Assembly (NCBI GenBank): GCA_947579605.1
Contig: OX388306.1
Span: 1,984,001 to 2,048,000 of the forward strand
DNA length: 64,000 bases
Source: Athripsodes cinereus
Lineage: Eukaryota > Arthropoda > Insecta > Trichoptera > Leptoceridae
Direction of reading: 5' to 3'
The position numbers and the translations under genes are program-made. Shown piece after piece: positions 31,181-41,448 of this stretch. Each line of letters starts with the position of its first letter. Position 1 is the stretch's first letter. The notes beneath the pieces are model-generated. The model was not told the DNA's origin and ran no database searches. It saw only the letters and a list, made by a program, of their open reading frames with translations.

Positions 31181-31729
31181 TGCGTATAAAAAATATCAAA
31201 AAAATACTGTTCGCCGAAATTTAGCACAAGGCTGCTCAATGGTTGTTGATCTCTTTGACCATAGAGTTCATATTATACAAGATGAGTTCGCTTTGTGAAT
31301 TGCTCCGGGCCATCGGCACGGCACGCGCTCTATCCGTGGGAATATCTCCCAATGATACATAATAATAAAAGTTAGTATAACTACAGCCGATACAAAGAAA
31401 ACGAAGAGAAAAGCTTAAACAGTACTTAATAATAGTATTATTTCTTCTACCATCCTTCAATATTTCCTTTATACTATAGCCGTGAACGTAATGGGTATCA
31501 TCATTTCTCCTCTGCCATCTGTTCTCCTGGTATATATACCTCAAAGTACGAACTTTTAATTATTAAAAAAGGTTTAATTTTGTTTGATGCATGTATACGT
31601 ATGTATATTAAATCAATAATTTTAGTTTTTCTGTGTTCAAACTGTGGAAATCCGTTTTTAATTTTAATTAAATATAGTAAAAAAGTATTATTAAACACAA
31701 TTCAATTTCCACTTAAATCTGATAATACA

Positions 31730-31962
31730 CCCGATCCTATTTCATTTTTTGTTTGAACGTTCCTATTTAACTAAAATAGGAACGTTTCAATTTTAGTTAG
31801 TCTACATTGGTATTCTATAAACTCTAAAATTGTTCCCAATTAGAATTATATACACAACTTGTATCATATAGAATACGAATGTTAGTTCCGTTAGTTCAAG
31901 TGAACTTGATTATAAAATTTAGGAACGTTCTTGTTTTTGTTTGATTCAATATAGAATAGGGG
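31730..31962. mobile_element. Possible MITE with internal hairpin
   Basis: The left end (CCGATCCTATTTCATT...TTTGTTTGAACGTTCC) and the right end reverse-complemented (CCCTATTCTATATTG...AAACAAGAACGTTCC) share blocks in the same order. Next to the left terminus, 31756-31786 is a perfect 13-bp inverted repeat (AACGTTCCTATTT) with a 5-nt loop. Confidence 0.4.
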
Positions 31963-32960
31963 GTAATGTAACCTTCCACCACCAATTATGTAACCTAAAC
32001 TACATATATGTACTACACTACATTTCAGTTTCCCTGAGGATGCTTTCAATCAAAGACGAAAAGGTTCGGATTTAATATCTTACATATTCGAAATTAAACA
32101 GTTTTAATAATATTTAATTAAAATTATTTATTTATTTACTTATTCAATGGTTTGTCAATGATTTTAATACACTAAATAAAAGAGTAACTGGCAAACAGTA
32201 TACAAATTATTGTTTAGAGTACAACAAAAAACGAGTTATACTTAATACTTAGCTGAAATGTTATCCTATAGATAAACTAACGATGAATCTAAATACTTAT
32301 TTGGTTTGACACGTTATTCTTTGTACAATCACTTTTATTATTTTCATAGGTACATAATATTATGTATGTCTAAGACAAGTTCAAAGTTTGTTAGAAATAC
32401 AGTAAAAACAGTAGCGTACCTTCCGTTCAAGCCGATAAACCATACTTGGCCAAACCTCAGACCTCTAAATTTAAAAATAATTTTAAAAAATAATAAAACT
32501 ACGTACATAAACAATCCGATAAATAAAATTTTGCGCACAGTCGCTCATCATGTGTGACTTTGATACGATGTCGCACGAAGTCTCAAACCAATATGGCTAT
32601 AATACAACTGAGTTTGTTTTTATTATTTGTTTCACATCACGCATTGTATCTTATGGAGGTTATTTTTTTGTCCCGCTCAGTCACGTGGTGCATCGATTTT
32701 GGTTCACGTAGGTGGGTACGTAGGTATATGCGAAGTAGTATGAAAAAATAAGTCTTGCTTATTCTAATGATACATACTAACGCGCCAGCTCTCGTCTGAT
32801 TATCGAAGTAGTGCTCAGTTCCTAGATAGGTGACTATTGTGTAATAATATGGAGCAATTTTTTTTTATTGGTTCTTTTTTATAATAGGTAAATCTTGTAT
32901 GGTGAAATGGAACCAGTGTTTTTATATGACACACCTACTTTAAATTTGTTTAATTTTCGA
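31963..32960. other. Unassigned, A/T-rich
   Basis: 32118-32250 begins with a TTATTTATTTATT run and resembles an antisense LINE 3' UTR. The open frames at 32306-32751 show no recognisable motif. Confidence 0.35.
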
Positions 32961-32961
32961 A

Positions 32962-33150
32962 TGTCCTTATAAAGTCAAGTGTTAAAAAAATTAAGACATT
33001 TTACATCTCAACTTCAACGTGCCCACTCATCCTGAAAGCTCTATTTTTTGTTGGCACGGAAAAGACAACTTTTTTTGTAAATTACATTCAGATGGTTTGC
33101 CGGCTACCCCACATGTATAATGCCGCGATGGCATACTTAAAAACTTATTT
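32962..33150 (+). repeat. RepA, degenerate
   Basis: AATGTCCTTATAAAGTCAAG, ATTAAGACATTTTACATCTC, GTTGGCACGGAAAAGACAAC, GGCTACCCCACATG, GCCGCGATGGCATACTTAA follow the RepA order with many changes. The head is missing. Confidence 0.65.
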
Positions 33151-33394
33151 ATACCTATTAATTATTAAGGTTGGGCCTGCCCATTATGAAAACCTTTGAC
33201 ACGCCACTGAGTATCTAGTATTACAAGAAGACAACAGCTTCGACTTAGAAATCCAGTTCTTCACCACGAACGAGATTAGTAGGTATGTATAACCATTTAG
33301 GTACGTATCTATCTTATAAACTCAAGAGGACATGTGCCCACTCGCATGCGCACAAAATTCATTGATTCATTCATACTATCATGGCATTAGTCGA

Positions 33395-33576
33395 GTTCGT
33401 CGGTAGCCTGGAGGTAGAGTCTCGGCCTCGTGAACATGGGGTCCGTGGTTCGATACCAGGTGCCGGCAAACTCCCCTTTCACGACACAAGCTTTTAGTAG
33501 CTTACTGTGAAAGGTGTATAAGGTTGTATTTGGGTTTATATCAAAAACTCAGATATATCTTTTAAAAAAAAAAAAA
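33395..33576 (+). repeat. SINE1, plus orientation
   Basis: Full length with exact A box (TAGCCTGGAGG) and B box (GGTTCGATACC), a GTATTTGGGTTTATATC 3' body and a poly(A) tail of about 13. Confidence 0.92.
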
Positions 33577-34593
33577 TTCCTACATTTTCAAAATTCCGTA
33601 TCTTTTTATAAATTATTTGTTGTTTTCTGTAATGTGAGTCAGGTTTTTTTTATTTATTTTTCCATAAATATAACAGAAAAATTATTACTACTTACATAAT
33701 TTTACTACTGATTAAACATTATATTTTAAAACACATATTCTTATGACAATTATAGAAAACGGAATTTACTGCCTCACTAGACTTGAGTCTGTTCTGAGGC
33801 AGTATTTTTTGTTTAGCTTAGAGGTTTACAAGACTTGCACTGGGCGAGCTCTATTGGTTTGTTTTTACCCTTATATTTAATCGTAACTTTTTGCATAAGT
33901 TCATTTCAACGTGCATGCTGTAGGCACCCTTAATAGGGGGTTAGTCTGACCAGATTAATGTGTCATTTTTTTCTCATCTTTATTAATGTTTTTTTTTAAT
34001 CTCTGTGAGTGTTTCTGTTGAATAAATAAAAAAATAAAGTGTTGTAGCCAGCAAACTAACTGCATGTAAATAAACAATGAAAATAAAAGTTCAAAACGAT
34101 AAAAAAATCAGTAGTTTTCATTTCATAATTGAGCTAAGCAGATCACAACTTTCTTTAAAGCAAGTATTTTTTTAAATATTTGCGCTTTATAGTTTAATTT
34201 TATTATTAAAATTAGTATAAATATTTATTACATACATCAATGAGCGTTTATACATTTTATAGTGCCTTAAGTATCAAATCACCCACGTCTTTTCTAAACA
34301 CCCACGAGACGATTTAAAGAGGAAATTATGCGCCACACTTTGATAGATGGATCTTCTATTAGTTATAATACTTTGCTTGTACGGCAGATAGATGCTCATT
34401 ATTATTATTATTATATTGTATATAGTGTCTATTATAATATATTATTATATTAATAATAAGAATAATGACAGGCCGAAGAGAGATTTGAATAACGGTCCGA
34501 ATAGAGGTGGTAATTAATTAAAAACTGAACCCGAATTTACGGTTATTTATTATTTTCGGCAAATGTAACTCAAAATGATACCAAGGCCTGTAG
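33577..34593. other. Unassigned sequence
   Basis: A small hairpin is at 33768-33806 (ACTGCCTCA / TGAGGCAGT). 33830-34040 ends in AATAAATAAAAAAATAAA and may be a LINE 3' UTR. The rest is A/T-rich with TTATTA runs near 34390-34460. Confidence 0.35.
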
Positions 34594-34792
34594 GGTTACT
34601 CTTGACAAATCTAAACACGATCTTAATCTAATCTTGATCATACGACGCACGAAGTGACTATTGGCCAAAAATACGCGCACACCGATGGCGCGGTAGCGGT
34701 AGCGCGGTGTTTTTAACCATAGTCCCTTCGTGCGTCGTATGATCAAGATCAAGACTAGATTAAGATCGTGTTTAGATTTGTCAAGAGTAACC
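34594..34792. mobile_element. Fold-back element
   Basis: Arms 34594 to about 34656 (GGTTACTCTTGACAAATC ... ATACGACGCACGAAG) and about 34727-34792 are inverted copies differing by a few changes and a small indel. The core is G+C-rich (CGCGGTAGCGGTAGCGCGG) and partly self-complementary. The 114-codon frame across it (34570-34914, minus) is a by-product. Confidence 0.8.
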
Positions 34793-36087
34793 GTGCTGAA
34801 GTTCAAACACATTTGTGCAAATCTCCCACATATTATTATGAGAAATTCCGTGATAGTATAAATGCATGAATGAACATAATATCGTGACATTCTGGAATGA
34901 ATTGTTATGCACAATTTTACCGAAAATAATACCTACATCTTCGGTCTACATTAAAGTCTCTACTATGAGAAATACAACTAACATACCAAATACACTCTAT
35001 TAAACCTTTACAAACCTACTTCAATCTTTTGTTATCGCGTATAATCATCAGCAAGCAATCATATTATTACACATTGTAATATTTCATAAGTTAAGGCTTA
35101 TCTTAGTCCAAAATATGGAAGCTTAATTTTGTTGGTAATTTATGTACTATGAACCGTTGAGGAAGCAATCATTTAATAATGATTAATATTTCGCACCTAC
35201 ACGTGCCAAAAGATCAATCAATAAAATTATTATGTTCTTTAAAAGATTGACTACAGAAGATCTATTGTTTTGTTCATAATATTAGTAGCATACATTATAT
35301 TACATATTATGCTTATCTGGATTTAGAAGTACCGTTACAATTTGAAATTTAGCATTTATTAAGCATCAACAGTACACTACAGACAACATATATACATAAC
35401 AACAAAACAATATAGTCAAAGAAGGAATCAATACATTGCCCCATTTATAAGTGTACACATTATAACAATTTGTATTATATTCAAAGCCCATAAGGTTGTC
35501 ACGTTTAAATAAAAAAAAAGGGGGAAAAAAATTAAAATTGATAAAGACAGGAATTTACATAAATACAATTTAAAAAAACATACATGAACAACAGTTGTCC
35601 GATCTTATTAAATTTTATAGTTACTCAATAAATAATATTAAACAATCAGTGCTGTCATTCACTTCACAACCTAACCTACTTACCTGTTCCATACACATAC
35701 ACGAAAATATGAATCAGTGTCACAAATGAAAATATAAGGAAGGAAGTAAAGGGAAAATTATTTGAGATGCAGAGAAACCCAAACTGATATTAATCTTATT
35801 GTTATAAGAGTAATTATTGCTGCTTAACACTTGCAAAACTGACTTTTTGAAAACGCGAGAACTACCGGCGAACATGTCAACACCTCCGAACTTAGTATTA
35901 TATGTATTGACAATCCGGTGGAGAGGTGAAATAAAAACAAACTTGCAACAAAGAACATGAACTTAGCGTTAGTTCTTTATTTATGTAACTAACGCAATGT
36001 GCATAAAGTTTGTGGAAAGAGCTTTATTTTTGTAATGTTATTAATACAATATATTTATACAATTAGACACGATGATTTATTTTGATT
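34793..36087. other. Unassigned A/T-rich sequence
   Basis: 35340-35640 has the composition of an antisense LINE 3' UTR: CCCATAAGGTTGTCA resembles CCCAGAAGGTTGTCA at 37203. Otherwise nothing. Confidence 0.35.
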
Positions 36088-36098
36088 GGTTGTATATC

Positions 36099-36367
36099 AA
36101 AAATACTGTCAAAAGACGAAAGGCCGCATACTTTGGTCACATATTCCGTGGAGAAAAATATGCCCTTCTGCAGCTTATAGTAGAGGGTAAGATAGAGGGC
36201 AGACGGGGTTTGGGGCGCAAAATAGCATCATGGCTCAAGAATCTTCGGCAGTGGTTTGGAATACCGGATGCAGCAACCCTCATCAGACTGACCCAGGATC
36301 GTGAAGAGTATCAAGAGATGGTCGCCAACCTCCGATAGGAGCGGCACAAGAAGAAGAAGAAGAAGAA
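36099..36367 (+). mobile_element. 5'-truncated LINE insertion with exact TSD
   Basis: It is flanked by the exact 11-bp repeat GGTTGTATATC (36088-36098 and 36368-36378). The insert reads open from its first base: KNTVKRRKAAYFGHIFRGEK, then VEGKIEGRRGLGRKIASWLK, NLRQWFGIPDAATLIR, QEMVANLR and TAG at 36336-36338, then a short 3' UTR and (GAA)n. This is the last ~80 residues of a non-LTR ORF2, past the reverse transcriptase. The exact TSD and the uninterrupted frame make it one of the youngest LINE pieces here. The upstream ATG at 36072 lies in flanking DNA and is not a real start. Confidence 0.88.
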
Positions 36368-36378
36368 GGTTGTATATC

Positions 36379-37630
36379 TCATATGCTTTGAAATTTGAGC
36401 TTTTGTGTGCACTGCTTTATATAGTAAACTTTTTTTCATTGCGCAATCGTATTGAGAGCATGAAAAATTAAATTTTACGAGTGTTGAGTTATGTGATCCG
36501 AGTTATAGAAGAAAAAAATATATTTATTTATTGTTAAAGGGTATGTTCACCCTGTGAAAATTCATTTCTTCAATCATGTTTCATCAAAAAAAACTGTTCA
36601 ATAAATATTTTAAATCTTGTGAACATTTTTAAGATAAACTCTTGAAATGTCTGCAAAAGTAGGTGATAATGTTAGAGTTATCAAATGCGCAGTGAAAATT
36701 GGAAGCATTTTTTATAAATTAAAATATTTAGATGATCTTAAGAAGCTGAGAAAGAATGTGTTTGAGCAGGTTTCAAATGCGTTTTGTTTCAAAATAATTG
36801 GTTAAAAGACAATATATAAAAATTGATACCTACCTTTCGAGAAAGTGGATAGATGCAATGAACGCTTAACTCAAATAAGACAAATAGGAAATATTTTTTT
36901 TAAATAGTCCTATTTGTTGGTATTGACCTAAGAATATTATAAAATGTCTTGCTCAGACAGACCTCAACAAATATTTAAGTAAAATATAATTAATATATTT
37001 TTTTTCAACCAATATGGAATTCAATTCCCTTTTAACCTGTGTCCATCCATATTTATTTATTTATTTATTCATTCACCTATGACACACTTCAGATAATAGG
37101 TACATATAAGTTGAAACAATATTATACAAGAGACAAAATATAAACAATGTATAACCCTATTTAAAAGTGCGTACAATTTTCACTAATCACAATATTTTAA
37201 GCCCAGAAGGTTGTCATCTATAATAAAATTTAATTTATTTTTAAAAATAAGAATTAAACAGTTGTTATACCTACAAATAGGAGAAAGCATTTTCATTTGC
37301 ACAATCACAGCGAATAAAAATTTAAAAAAATATTCCTCGTGCACTCGAGATAATAATATTGTGAAGTCACTGAGTCGTCAGCTAGTTACAAGCCGTATAA
37401 AGATCAACAAACAAACATTAACAGTCAGAGCATATAAATTAAATGTGTTCAAATGCCTTTGCCATACTATCTGTCAGCATAAGTCAATACCTAATAATAA
37501 TTTACTGTCAAAGTTCACCAACGAGCTTCTCAGTATCCAATAAGTACGGTATCTTGACAAAAGGACGAAGGTACATTTATATAAAAGTGGTTTAGTACCA
37601 AAACTATACAAATCCATTTGCAATACGTTA
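36379..37630. other. Unassigned, with probable LINE 3' UTR
   Basis: 37050-37215 (TTATTTATTTATTTATTCAT to CCCAGAAGGTTGTCATC) looks like an antisense LINE 3' UTR with an (AATA)n tail. The 110-codon frame at 37211-37543 may be a chance or decayed LINE frame; no motif is recognised. Confidence 0.35.
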
Positions 37631-37633
37631 AAT

Positions 37634-38015
37634 CGTCCCTCTTCTGACTAAAAGTCGTATCTGCTAAAATGTAAATTGTTCAGGAGAGCGTTTTCAGTGT
37701 TTTGCCGTGCATATTTTCGTCTCTCCTAGTTATATGATACAGTGTAAATATATTAAAATATTTGATTTGTATTCTTATATATCTCAGAATAATTTTTGTA
37801 ATGAAGTTTTGAGGAATTTGTAGTTACGACAACACATTTTACTTAGAGTAATTCGTAGATACGACAACAAATCAAAAAGCTGTTCCAGGTTAACGGCAAC
37901 AGTTACAGGTGTGATCTTCAGTGAGAACATACAGGGCACATGTAAGTACACATTGGTGATCATTACTCGATTTCGCAAAAAATGTGAGATACGACAGTTA
38001 GTTAAAAGAGGGACG
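37634..38015. mobile_element. MITE-B copy 1
   Basis: The inverted termini are CGTCCCTCTTCTGACTAA...GTCGTATCT at the left and AGATACGAC...GAGGGACG at the right, about 29 bp. The 382-bp body is alignable end to end with 54365-54749. AAAT occurs immediately on both sides and may be the target duplication. No coding capacity; superfamily not assigned. Confidence 0.85.
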
Positions 38016-38069
38016 AAATGTCAGTAGAGACCTAAAATTAAGTAGAATAAAATATTTAAAAAAAAAAAA

Positions 38070-38340
38070 TGTTTGCAAGCGAAACTTGGACACGGTTGAA
38101 GAAAGACGAAAATGGGATTAATGCTGTGGAGATGCAGTCGCTGAGTAGAATGGTTGGTTAAACTTTACTTGAAGGCGAGTAAATAAATTACTATGGCTTG
38201 GATAATAGGTGATAAAAGGATGAGAGAGAGGATGAACTTTTTCTGTAAAACGGGGTGTGAGAAAGCGCGGGAGTCCGAAAACTGTATGGCTTGATCACGT
38301 GAATCAAATTCTCAAAGACATGTTGAGAGTCAATTTGGAT
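38070..38340 (+). pseudogene. LINE ORF2 C-terminal remnant
   Basis: The plus strand encodes FASETWTRLKKDENGINAVE, MQSLSRMVG, and after frameshifts RGVRKRGSPKTVWLDHVNQI, LKD. ETWT...MQSLSRM-G is the region just after the reverse transcriptase domain and RGSPKTVWLDHV is the common tail. It is 5'-truncated and frameshifted. Confidence 0.7.
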
Positions 38341-38369
38341 TTATACAGTTTCAACATTCTAATTTGTGA

Positions 38370-38525
38370 TTTAAGGGGTCGGTATTCTGATACTCGAAAT
38401 AAAGTTTGAGACTTCAGGAGAAACGGGTTCGATTCAACCCGATGCCAACTTACTCCACTTTCACGACGCAAGCACATTGCTTACTTTGATGGTATTTGGG
38501 CTTATATCAAGATAGATTAATAGTT
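38370..38525 (+). repeat. SINE1, degenerate
   Basis: ACGGGTTCGATTCAACCCG (B box), CCACTTTCACGACGCAAGC, then TATTTGGGCTTATATCAAGA follow SINE1 with many substitutions. An old copy. Confidence 0.6.
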
Positions 38526-39150
38526 GAGAAATACATAATTTTTGGATTTGATCGTTTTCGAAACTAAGCTACTATTTATATGTGTAGCAATATTATCCAT
38601 CTCAGCAGTGATAAGCGAACAGACAGATGAATGTCGAGGTGTGGACCAGTCTTTATTTATGAGTCCATTAGCATCTAACCGGATTTACTCACAATAGTAA
38701 TAATAATAATATGTAATACTACGTCATGTCATGAGATGCCTGGCGTATGAAGGATAATCAATATCCTAAATCACTCGCAAACGAGTGGATGGCCTTAAGG
38801 CCATTATTATTAATACCTATATACTAAACATTCTTATTAATCAGAATAGAATAGATTATCAATATTTCGTATATGAATTTTATTAACTTGATAAATTAAT
38901 TAATTTGACACTTTGAAGTGATCAAAACATCAAAGTTCATTGTTTTTCATGGAAAGTGCTGTGAATTTTATTTTTCTTTAGTTTTAATTGTTAACAGTGT
39001 TAAAATTATATCGATAAATTTTAATAGTTAATATTTAATAAATTAATTAATTTCTTTTAAGTACATTCGGAATTTTGGGAATAGAGCCATAACAATAAAA
39101 AAACTAAATGCGCCCTTCTGGTGGTTCTACATATTATTATCTATCTATAC

Positions 39151-39319
39151 CAAGGGTGGCCAACCCGCGGCCCGCGGGCCAAATGCGGCCCGCGAAGCAT
39201 TTGGACACTTTTTTATAAAATAGTCTGTACAAGTACATACCCGTTACTTTTTTGAAAAAAAAAAGGTATTTGGAGATTCTAAAATTTGGCCCGACTGCTG
39301 AAAAGGTTGGCCACCTATG
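39151..39319. mobile_element. hAT-type MITE 1
   Basis: The left end is CAAGGGTGGCCAACC and the right end, reverse complemented, is CATAGGTGGCCAACC: 13 of 15 bases match. GCGGCCCGCGGGCC and GCGGCCCGCGAAG are typical subterminal blocks of a widespread hAT MITE type. The 8-bp flanks (ATCTATAC / CTCTATAG) agree at six positions. Length 169 bp. Confidence 0.7.
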
Positions 39320-39854
39320 CTCTATAGCAAGACCTCTTCAGAAAGTAACCTACAAATTTTCTTCTCATAATGAATGTAAAGGTAGTCCTCGTTGTGCTAA
39401 AATACAGACATTGAAGATGAGTAATAAGACTCATAGTTAAATTACTTATCATGTAAAGCTTAATTTATAGACCGACGTTTTTGGTGGAAGTCCATATAAA
39501 TAACTTATTACTAAAACAACATATTATAAATAGTTATTCCACTGTTGACAAAGTAAACTTAATTAAGTCAACAATGTTATAACTTAACAACATCTTCTTT
39601 TATAAATAAATTATTTTTTATCATGTCCCATTCGCTTTGTTTTATGAAATTACAAAATAAGTGTCCAGACAAAGGGATTATTTTTAAAACTCATCAAAAC
39701 ATTTGCAAAAAATATTTTTCACCATTTTTCAGGAGAGGCACTCGTTAACGTTTCTGACATCATTTACAATTTGAGTGAAGACGAAACAGGGTTCAAAACT
39801 GTTTGAAAATAAATATATGTATTAGAATGTAATCGATAATGGAACATTGTAAAT

Positions 39855-40016
39855 CAGTGATTCCCAAGGTGGGGCATCACGCCTCAGAGGTGGGGCACCG
39901 CGCTTGCACATATTATTGAAAATTTACCAAATTTAATTAAAAAAGAGGCCGGTGGGGCATATGACTTATGAAATGACTACGGTGAGGAATGGCATGAAGA
40001 AGGTTGGGAAACACTG
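39855..40016. mobile_element. hAT-type MITE 2 with perfect 8-bp TSD
   Basis: The termini are CAGTGATTCCCAAGG and, reverse complemented, CAGTGTTTCCCAACC. Both sides carry TTGTAAAT (39847-39854 and 40017-40024), the 8-bp duplication expected of hAT transposases. Length 162 bp; two GGTGGGGCA repeats lie near the left end. Non-coding. Confidence 0.92.
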
Positions 40017-40195
40017 TTGTAAATGCAATACACACTTAGCGTCATTTACTAATGAAATACATCTAATATTTCGTCTTTGCAAATTCAAAAAGAGGTATGT
40101 GCAAACATTTTTATTTAGGCATGCTCTTTGAAAATTGTTCGTTAGGGCATTAAAATTGTGTTTAGACTTTTTATTGGCATGTGATATTATTCTTT

Positions 40196-40446
40196 CTCAG
40201 CCAGGACATCTGCCGTTTCTACACCACGACTACCCTCAATTTTTCCCTTCAAAATGAGTTGGAGTAAACTATATTTCTCATTTCGAAGTACGTGTCCCAA
40301 ATATGCCATCTTCCTCATCTTTATATTGGATAACCGGAGTTCGGAGGGCGGAGGAGTTGTTCCGGCTGGCACAGGACAGAGAGGCATACGCTAGGGTGAT
40401 AGCCGACGTCGGGGGGACCTGACATGGCACTTTGAGAAGAAGAAGA
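40196..40446 (+). mobile_element. 5'-truncated, 5'-inverted LINE insertion
   Basis: It is flanked by ATATTATTCTTT (40184-40195) and ATTTTATTCTTT (40447-40458), a 12-bp repeat with one mismatch. The right part (about 40332-40446) encodes on the plus strand ITGVRRAEELFRLAQDREAY then ARVIADVGGT, followed by (GAA)n. The left part (about 40196-40331) is the immediately preceding ORF2 segment but on the minus strand: NIKMRKMAYLGHVLRNEKYS, LLQLILKGKIEGSRGV, then RQMSWL in another frame. This order is what twin priming during target-primed reverse transcription leaves behind. Confidence 0.85.
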
Positions 40447-40511
40447 AGATTTTATTCTTTAAGTAACTATTTAATTTTAATATTTGATACTAAAAATCAC
40501 TTTATATGATT

Positions 40512-40697
40512 GAGTTTCTCGGTAGCCTGGAAGTAGAGTCTCGGCCTCGTGAACAAGGGGTCCGTGGTTTGATCCCGGTGTCGGCAAACTCCCCTTTCAC
40601 GACACAAGCTTTTAGTAGCTTACTGTGAAAGGTGTATAAGGTTGTATTTGGGTTTATAACAAAACCCAGATATATCTTTTTTTTTAAAAAAAATAAT
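40512..40697 (+). repeat. SINE1, plus orientation
   Basis: GTTTCTCGGTAGCCTGGAAG (A box), CGTGGTTTGATCCCGG (B box, one change), CACGACACAAGCTTTTAGT, GGGTTTATAACAAAACCCAG, then a poly(T)/poly(A) tail. Full length. Confidence 0.88.
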
Positions 40698-40854
40698 GGT
40701 TTTGATGTCATTATAAGCAGTTTATTCTAGAAATTCCAAAACATTTTTAACATACCTCTTTTCGAATATGCAACGATGATATGCAGTCTGCTTATTGTCT
40801 GCAATGAGAATAATTCTGCTGGCAATAAATTTAATATACGAGGTATTGAAATTT

Positions 40855-41065
40855 CACACGAATATTCAAAGTACTGTAATAGGCAGGTGTTCAAAAAATA
40901 AAGACAATTTACATTTTAAATTTAGCGATGACGTTTGCCATTCATCCGGCATATCTGAATTTTTTGTCGGCACTGAGTGGACAGCTTGTATGTTTTTTTT
41001 ATATGCAGCTGGTCTGTTGGCCACCCTACTTGTGGCATATGTATGCCGAGATGGTATAGTAGTTT
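40855..41065 (+). repeat. RepA, 5'-truncated
   Basis: AGGCAGGTGTTCAAAAAATA, GCGATGACGTTTGCCATTCA, GTCGGCACTGAGTGGACAGC, GCTGGTCTGTTGGCCACC, GAGATGGTATAGTAG. Confidence 0.8.
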
Positions 41066-41448
41066 TAGTGTATAATTTTCTACAATTTTCACGGTGTTAA
41101 AAAATATATGTAAGGAAAGGAAAAAAAATCTTTCAATTGTAAAAAAAAACAGTACCTACTCTTTCTACAACAACATAAAACATATGGACAATTTACATGT
41201 ATCGAACTAGTCCCAAACTACTATATATGAATCTTGTATTGTGGTTAGTTTACACGATACACATATACAATGCATATGCATAAAACATAAAAATGTAAAA
41301 ATTAAAAAAAAAAACATTCTTTATTTTGGCTTGGATTCTCCTCATATACTTTCAAAGTAATATTTTTGATGCAAATCAACCTATTATTAAATTTGTCAAC
41401 ATAGCATATTGGTTGGATGTATTTGACAGTTCCGAATGATTTGCATTA

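Noticed and set aside
31236..31544. 102-codon minus-strand frame
   Set aside because: No recognisable domain, and it lies beside a LINE remnant. Not supported as a gene.
33768..33806. Hairpin ACTGCCTCA/TGAGGCAGT as a miRNA precursor
   Set aside because: The stem is only 9 bp with a large loop, too short for a miRNA precursor.
34570..34914. 114-codon frame
   Set aside because: It spans the fold-back element; the same residues recur because the two arms are inverted copies. No protein family resemblance.
37211..37543. 110-codon frame starting MSSIIKF
   Set aside because: Lys/Ile/Asn-rich with no motif and next to a probable LINE 3' UTR. It looks like chance A/T-rich coding potential.
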